Shown one piece after another: positions 59,391 through 64,000 of a stretch of DNA of 64,000 bases. Both the position numbers and the translations under genes were made by a program. Positions within the stretch are counted from its first letter, which is position 1; each line of letters begins with the position of its first letter. The stretch is from Sphingobacterium multivorum (GTDB taxonomy: Bacteria > Bacteroidota > Bacteroidia > Sphingobacteriales > Sphingobacteriaceae): assembly GCF_900457465.1 (NCBI RefSeq), contig NZ_UAUU01000005.1:1-64000 (forward strand), in the 5' to 3' direction. The notes below the pieces were generated by a model. It was given only the letters and a program-made list of their open reading frames with translations. It searched no databases and had not been told where the DNA came from.

Positions 59391-60761
59391 CTAAATTGCC
59401 TGACTAAATAATTGATTTTGTGCTTTTGAACGCAATAATCGCTGATCAAAGGCCATACAGATATTTCTTAAAAAAGAGCGTCCAATAGCAGTACATTGAA
59501 TTAAGTCGCCGGTTATGGAAACTAAACCATCTGCAACAAGTTCAGACAATTCGTCGATAATCTGCCCATTCAACGGCGCACCTGTCGGCAACTGCACTTT
59601 ACCTTTACACATCATATCGAGGATATAACGCCTTACAAGAAGATCCTCCTCGTTGAGTATATGTCCTTTTACAACGGGCAATACCCCTGCATCGATAAGT
59701 TTATGGTATTCTTCTACGGTCTTCACATTTTGGGCAAAAGCCCCCCAAGCATCACTGATCGAAGAGACGCCAATACCGATTAACAGGGGGCTAAACCGAT
59801 CAGCATACCCCATAAAATTGCGATGTAATCGCTCTTGTTGAAAAGCCACAAATAACTCGTCCTCTCTTTTCGCAAAATGATCCATACCGACATCTTCATA
59901 GCCATGGGCTAAAATCATTTTTTTTCCAAGATTATACAGGGCAAGTTTGGCCGCACCATTCGGTAGATCTGCTTCGGTATAATGTCGTTGACCGGGTTTT
60001 ATCCAAGGCACGTGGGCATAGCTATAAAAAGAGATCCGGTCTGGAGCGAGCAGCATCGACTTTTGAATGGTATCGGCGACGGTCGCAAGCGTCTGCTTAG
60101 GCAATCCGTAAATCAGGTCAAAATTAATGGACTCAAATCCGATTTTCCGCGCATTCAGCATAACCTCTTCCACTTCCGCTGATGTTTGATGCCGGTTGAT
60201 CACAAACTGTACAAGTGGATCAAAATCCTGTATTCCCAGGCTCAGGCGCCGAAATCCCAAATCGAATAAAGTTTGTAGATGCGCGATCGTTGTATTGGCG
60301 GGGTGAGCTTCAAAAGAGAAGGAATGATCAGGAGCCAGGTCTGAAAGTTTAAGGATTCCCTCAATCAGTACCCTCAAATTATCTGGGTGGAAAAAGGTCG
60401 GAGTTCCACCACCCAAATGTATTTCTGCCAATAACGGTCTTTCTCCTTTAAATAGAGCGACGTACATTTCCCATTCCTTCAAAAGAGACGCAATATAAGG
60501 TTCTTCAACGCGATGGTTTTTTGTAATGCGCGTATTGCAGCCACAATACGTACAGAGGCTTTCACAAAAAGGAAGATGGATATACAGGCTGATTCCTTTC
60601 TCCTTCGATTGCCCAAAGGTATGATAGACTTGATTAGTCCATGCCGTCCGGGAAAATGCTTCATTATCCCAAAAGGGAACGGTTGGATAACTTGTATAGC
60701 GCGGTGCGGCAACATTATATTTCTGCACCAATTCTTCCATTATAACCTGCGATGTAATCAT
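59391..60761 (-). CDS. hemN: Oxygen-independent coproporphyrinogen III oxidase
   Basis: A 456-residue radical SAM enzyme that makes protoporphyrinogen in haem synthesis when oxygen is scarce. The cluster motif is PFCESLCTYCGC (CxxxCxxC). Family blocks AAPRYTSYPTVPFWDNEAF, HLGGGTPTFF, NFDLIYGLPKQT and FMGYADRFSP are present. The ATG at 60761 or the one at 60740 (MEELVQKYN) could be the start. It begins one base after the stop of the small Cys-tailed gene, inside the microaerobic operon. Confidence 0.95.
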   Translation of the reverse strand: MITSQVIMEELVQKYNVAAPRYTSYPTVPFWDNEAFSRTAWTNQVYHTFGQSKEKGISLYIHLPFCESLCTYCGCNTRITKNHRVEEPYIASLLKEWEMYVALFKGERPLLAEIHLGGGTPTFFHPDNLRVLIEGILKLSDLAPDHSFSFEAHPANTTIAHLQTLFDLGFRRLSLGIQDFDPLVQFVINRHQTSAEVEEVMLNARKIGFESINFDLIYGLPKQTLATVADTIQKSMLLAPDRISFYSYAHVPWIKPGQRHYTEADLPNGAAKLALYNLGKKMILAHGYEDVGMDHFAKREDELFVAFQQERLHRNFMGYADRFSPLLIGIGVSSISDAWGAFAQNVKTVEEYHKLIDAGVLPVVKGHILNEEDLLVRRYILDMMCKGKVQLPTGAPLNGQIIDELSELVADGLVSITGDLIQCTAIGRSFLRNICMAFDQRLLRSKAQNQLFSQAI

Positions 60762-60762
60762 T

Positions 60763-61179
60763 TTATTTTATTTTTTTTGCACAGTCGTTTAGACAACAAC
60801 AGGCTTTACCCACACATTTTTCTATTCCCCATAAGTTGAGATTCCGGACGGTCTGCTCAGCCAGTCCTTTGGGACTCTGATCTTCGAACGGCGCATTGGC
60901 AATCTGAATATGCAGATCTCCAGCTTTCACTAAATCGATATGAGCAGTATCTTTACTCCGGGTCATAATTTTATTGATCCCTAACCCTTTTAAATTAAGT
61001 AGCATGCTCTCGTCCAAAATATCGCTCACGGAAATAACTACCGCATCTTTTCCACGCGCATAATTCTGTGTCTCCGCATTTAATCCATTTGAAATCAAAG
61101 TTAAGTCATGTTGTTTGGCATTTGCCAATGCCCAAAACTCTTTTTCAAATGACCTTACATTATATACTACTACTTTCAT
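60763..61179 (-). CDS. Short 2-hydroxyacid dehydrogenase-like protein with Cys-rich tail
   Basis: A 138-residue protein. Residues 1-105 resemble the substrate-domain half of D-2-hydroxyacid dehydrogenases (MKVVVYNVRSFEKEFWALAN, KGLGINKIMTRSKDTAHIDL), but the NAD-binding Rossmann domain is missing, so dehydrogenase activity is unlikely. The last 20 residues hold a cluster of five Cys (C122, C127, C128, C129, C133) that could bind a metal such as copper or iron. It is the first gene of the hemN-ccoI-ccoS operon, downstream of a CRP/FNR-type site. The function is unknown; a metal-handling role is inference. Confidence 0.75.
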   Translation of the reverse strand: MKVVVYNVRSFEKEFWALANAKQHDLTLISNGLNAETQNYARGKDAVVISVSDILDESMLLNLKGLGINKIMTRSKDTAHIDLVKAGDLHIQIANAPFEDQSPKGLAEQTVRNLNLWGIEKCVGKACCCLNDCAKKIK

Positions 61180-61218
61180 TCTGATTCTACAATCACCAAT
61201 TAAGGTTTATCCTAAGAA

Positions 61219-61284
61219 CAAAAGTAAATTATGCATATGGGCAAAAAGATGATGTAGCACCACACCTTAAAATGATATTTATCA
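61219..61284 (-). promoter_or_regulatory. Promoter of the hemN-cco operon with CRP/FNR-type site
   Basis: TGATATTTATCA at 61273-61284 is part of TGTGA-N6-TCATT on the minus strand. A -7 element TACTTTTG lies at 61219-61226, with centre-to-centre spacing 56 bp, almost the same as in the ccoNO promoter. No well-placed TTTG exists at -33, which suits an activator-dependent promoter. Confidence 0.7.
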
Positions 61285-61335
61285 CAATTCACAAAAACTT
61301 GCATGATTTCGCAAATACCAACAGTTATGTACTAA

Positions 61336-61372
61336 AAAAGGCGTGTTCAGAAAAACTGAACACGCTTTTTTT
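61336..61372 (-). terminator. Terminator after the regulator gene
   Basis: GCGTGTTCAG (61341-61350) pairs perfectly with CTGAACACGC (61356-61365); A/T-runs flank it. It lies 38 bases after the stop of the receiver-CRP gene and separates it from the hemN operon promoter. Confidence 0.88.
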
Positions 61373-61402
61373 TGTTGATTTTTAAATCTTCGTTTCTGTC
61401 AC

Positions 61403-62470
61403 CTACTGCTTCACATCCCGCAGGTTCTTGATGGAATTGATGTATATTTTGCCTTTTTCTTTTGAAATCAATTTTTCTTCTTTAAAATCAGAGAGCATAC
61501 GGGAAACAGTTTCATTGGCTGTCCCTGCAATTGAAGCCAGACCATCCCGTGTCACGTCAATTGTACATGCATTGACCTCGTTTATATTGATTCCACTTTT
61601 TTCAGCAACACTGATCAACGCGTTTGCGACCCGCTTACGGACAGAATGATAGGCAAAGCCAAGCAATTGTTCTTCCTTTTCCCGTAAATCGACAGAAAGA
61701 AGCTTAATAAATTTACTGGCTATTGCAGGCTTTTTCCATAACAGCTCCAGAAAACTGTCTTTTGGTATCAAGACAATTTCACTTGGCTCAACTGCTTCGG
61801 CGTAGTCTTCATAATTATCATTCAACAAAATCGAGGCATAGCCAAAATAATTTCCTGAAATAAAAATACCCGTAGACAGCTCGCGTCCATCTTTATAAGA
61901 CTTAAAACTGCGCACCTGTCCAGATTTCACAAAATAGACATATGTTGGCGAATCGTCTTTTTCATAAATAGACTGTTTTTTCTTCACGGTTTTCACGCGT
62001 GAATTAGCGAGAAGTTCATGTAGCAATAATACCTGCTCTTCAGCACTCAAACTCAAATCATCTTCCTGCGAAACATCTGCTGCCAGCTGCTCATGTCTTT
62101 TGAGGCGCACATCTATTGCATTCATCAATTCAACATCATCAAAAGGTTTGGTCAGATAATCATCTGCTCCCATCTCCATCGCTTTGCGCATATCTGCGCG
62201 TTCCGCTTTGGCAGTCAGAAAAATGAACGGAATTTTGGTTGTACTTTCAATTTTGCTTAACATAAATAAGACGCCGTAACCATCCAATTCAGGCATCATG
62301 ATATCACAGAGAATCAAATCAGGAATATGTCTTGTCGCCAGGTCGACGCCAACGCGCCCATTTTCGGCTGTAATGACATCATACCTACCTGTCAACTCCA
62401 ATATTTCGGTAGTCCCTTCTCGGATATCGATATTATCTTCAATAATTAGAATTGTCTTTTTATTTCTCAT
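61403..62470 (-). CDS. Response regulator fused to CRP/FNR-type DNA-binding protein
   Basis: The product has 355 residues from the ATG at 62470 (MRNKKTILIIEDN). Residues 1-120 are a receiver domain with acidic pocket E11/D12, phospho-acceptor D56 (LCDIMMPELDG), T86 and K108. About residues 155-275 are a cNMP-binding-like beta barrel (FVKSGQVRSFKSYKDGREL, SGNYFGYASILL). The last ~75 are a CRP HTH (VTRDGLASIAGTANETVSRM). There is no N-terminal Cys cluster as in FNR, so oxygen is probably sensed through the partner kinase. It starts 36 bases after the kinase gene. It likely acts on the two TGA-N6-TCA sites near the oxidase genes. Confidence 0.9.
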   Translation of the reverse strand: MRNKKTILIIEDNIDIREGTTEILELTGRYDVITAENGRVGVDLATRHIPDLILCDIMMPELDGYGVLFMLSKIESTTKIPFIFLTAKAERADMRKAMEMGADDYLTKPFDDVELMNAIDVRLKRHEQLAADVSQEDDLSLSAEEQVLLLHELLANSRVKTVKKKQSIYEKDDSPTYVYFVKSGQVRSFKSYKDGRELSTGIFISGNYFGYASILLNDNYEDYAEAVEPSEIVLIPKDSFLELLWKKPAIASKFIKLLSVDLREKEEQLLGFAYHSVRKRVANALISVAEKSGININEVNACTIDVTRDGLASIAGTANETVSRMLSDFKEEKLISKEKGKIYINSIKNLRDVKQ

Positions 62471-62512
62471 CTGCAATTATTTATTCAGTTATGCGAATCT
62501 GCAAGCTCACCT

Positions 62513-63697
62513 TTATTTAAAGCTTACTCTGAATGAAGTTCCTTTGTGTACTTCCGATTCAAATTCCATCTGCCCCGCCATCAATTCGATGTATCGTTTT
62601 ACAATATTCAGACCTAATCCCGTACCAGGGATATTACCTGTATTATGTGCTCTAAAAAAAGGCTCAAACAAATGTACCTGATCTTCCTCGGGTATACCAA
62701 TACCATTGTCTTTCACGGATATTAAGCAGCCTTCTTCGTCGATACAGGTTGTGAATTCGATCAAGGTATCTTCTCCGGAATATTTGATCGCGTTGGAGAT
62801 TAAGTTGACCAAAGCATTTTTCAACAAATTTGGATCTAGGGTGAAATGCCCAATTTCTCCGGTATGTTGGTATACAATATGCTGATTTTTCTTACAGATC
62901 AATTGCATTTCTTCGGTGATCTCTTCTGCCAGCTCAACGAGATTGATGTATTGCTTATTCATCACAACAATACCCGCTTCCAATTTTTCAAGTGACAGAA
63001 AGTCGTTCAGGATACTTGTGAGCAATTGAACTGCACTTTTAATTTTATTGGTGTGTTTAATGATATTAGCCTTATCATCCGGTCGTTCGGAATACTTTTC
63101 AATCAGAGAAGCCGAAAGCTGAACCGAGCTTAAAGGTGTCCGGAACTCATGCGAGGCCATGGACACAAACCGTGATTTCAGCTGGTTAAGTTCAATTTCT
63201 TTTTCCAAAGACTTTGAGACTTCTGCTTTAGCTTTTTCAAGTTCAGATACCAGAGAGATCAGGTCGCGTGTACGCTCACTGACTTTATGTTCAAGTTCGG
63301 TTGCATGTTGCTTGAGCATATCCTCGGCAGCTTTCTCACGCGATAAATCGTGAATAAAGCCAGTAAAGATATTCTTATCTTTTAACCAAACCTCACTGAC
63401 TGCCAAGCGGAATGGAAATGTTTCTCCATTTTTCTTTAAGCCCATCACTTCACGACCGATTCCGATAATTTTCTTGTGGCCTGTGGTTTGGTAATTATGC
63501 AGATAACCATCGTGATTACCACGATCAGGTTCAGGCATTAACATGGAGATATTGTGTCCGATCACTTCTTCAGCCTGATAACCGAACAATTCCAAGGCAG
63601 CAGGGTTAATGCTTTCCACATTCCCCCTGTTGTCTATGGTAATTATTCCATCAATAGCGTGATCTATTATAGCAGCTAAAAGCCTTCCACCGTCCAT
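62513..63697 (-). CDS. PAS-domain sensor histidine kinase, FixL-like
   Basis: A 394-residue kinase without membrane spans. Residues 1-120 are a PAS domain (IIDHAIDGIITIDNRGNVE, SMLMPEPDRGNHDGYLHNYQ, KKIIGIGREVMG) that closely follows rhizobial FixL, including H62 (haem-ligand His position) and R82 (the Arg that FixL uses to sense bound O2). A coiled-coil (120-175) leads to the H-box (MASHEFRTPLSSVQLS, H183), the N-box (LVNLISNAIKYSG) and the G-boxes (VKDNGIGIPEED, GTGLGLNIVK). It is followed by its regulator and starts 9 bases after the EttA-like gene. The haem role is inferred from sequence similarity. Confidence 0.88.
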   Translation of the reverse strand: MDGGRLLAAIIDHAIDGIITIDNRGNVESINPAALELFGYQAEEVIGHNISMLMPEPDRGNHDGYLHNYQTTGHKKIIGIGREVMGLKKNGETFPFRLAVSEVWLKDKNIFTGFIHDLSREKAAEDMLKQHATELEHKVSERTRDLISLVSELEKAKAEVSKSLEKEIELNQLKSRFVSMASHEFRTPLSSVQLSASLIEKYSERPDDKANIIKHTNKIKSAVQLLTSILNDFLSLEKLEAGIVVMNKQYINLVELAEEITEEMQLICKKNQHIVYQHTGEIGHFTLDPNLLKNALVNLISNAIKYSGEDTLIEFTTCIDEEGCLISVKDNGIGIPEEDQVHLFEPFFRAHNTGNIPGTGLGLNIVKRYIELMAGQMEFESEVHKGTSFRVSFK

Positions 63698-63706
63698 GAT
63701 CGTTGC

Positions 63707-64000
63707 TTATTTTACCAGTTTCTTGTATTTAATACGGTGCGGTGTCACGTCACCAACACGTTTTCTACGGTTTTCTTCATATTCAGTGTAGTTACCTTCA
63801 AAGAAATAAACCTGTGAATCCCCTTCAAAAGCAAGGATATGTGTACAGATACGATCCAGGAACCATCTATCGTGGGAGATCACAACGGCACAACCGCCGA
63901 AATTCTCCAAGCCTTCTTCCAGTGCCCGTAAGGTATTTACATCAATATCATTGGTCGGCTCATCAAGTAAGAGCACATTTGAGCCTTCTTTGAGTGTAAT
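63707..64000 (-). CDS. ettA: ABC-F ATPase, EttA-like, C-terminal part
   Basis: The last 97 residues of an ABC-F protein; the rest lies beyond the window. Walker B ([20 protein letters not shown]), the switch His ([13 protein letters not shown]) and [20 protein letters not shown] belong to the second ATPase domain, and the tail [12 protein letters not shown] matches the EttA branch, which adjusts early translation elongation to energy state. It is in line with the kinase gene, 9 bases apart. Confidence 0.88.
   Translation of the reverse strand: MTLKEGSNVLLLDEPTNDIDVNTLRALEEGLENFGGCAVVISHDRWFLDRICTHILAFEGDSQVYFFEGNYTEYEENRRKRVGDVTPHRIKYKKLVK

Overview
The window reads as a chromosomal segment of a Bacteroidota bacterium of the Sphingobacteriaceae, most likely Sphingobacterium. 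The evidence is an AT-rich background with T-rich intergenic spacers, promoters of the Bacteroidota type (TTTG-N19-TAnnTTTG), almost no Shine-Dalgarno sequences, a fused CcoN-CcoO oxidase subunit, a Rho with a long charged N-terminal insert, and many families typical of that group. The genus is inferred from overall protein character, not from a database search.

Left part (1-26 kb): the 3' part of an IS1182-type transposase at the edge, then mostly housekeeping genes: tRNA-Leu, a broken Ppx/GppA phosphatase, a DUF4142-like lipoprotein, a broken phosphoenolpyruvate carboxylase, a FUSC membrane protein, a YpdA-like reductase, a TetR regulator, murB, an ECF sigma factor, a PfkB kinase, three tRNA-Asn genes, mgtE, a large TolB-like secreted protein with an HExxH motif, an EEP-family phosphatase, pgk, sppA, folK and an Hpt protein. 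Five genes here carry single-base frameshifts (eight indels), mostly in or beside homopolymer runs. None was seen from 26 to 64 kb, which points to locally poor sequence at least as much as to gene decay.

Middle part (26-41 kb): pssA, rho, a sugar MFS transporter with a BadF-type kinase, an LpxH-like hydrolase, a UPF0173 hydrolase, a YbaB protein, a BtuF-like protein without a signal peptide, a repeat-bearing acidic protein, tdk, a large MG2/TonB-plug protein and cardiolipin synthase.

Right part (40-64 kb): a cbb3 cytochrome oxidase system on the minus strand in two blocks. The upstream block is a histidine kinase with a FixL-like haem PAS domain, a receiver-CRP fusion regulator, a small dehydrogenase-like protein with a Cys-rich tail, hemN, the copper ATPase ccoI and ccoS. 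The downstream block is ccoNO, ccoQ, ccoP, ccoG, fixH and a SafE-type membrane protein. Between them lie a complete rRNA operon (16S, tRNA-Ile, tRNA-Ala, 23S, 5S), a GC-rich non-coding block with an 11-bp phased inverted repeat array, a LacI regulator and a two-gene hexuronate module (uxuA plus a short-chain dehydrogenase).

The strongest idea from the window is an oxygen-sensing circuit. A FixL-like kinase is encoded directly before a protein that joins a FixJ-like receiver to a FixK/CRP-like DNA-binding domain. Both oxidase blocks carry a TGA-N6-TCA palindrome whose centre lies 55 or 56 bp from the centre of the same TACTTTTG -7 element. This suggests that the split blocks remain co-regulated.
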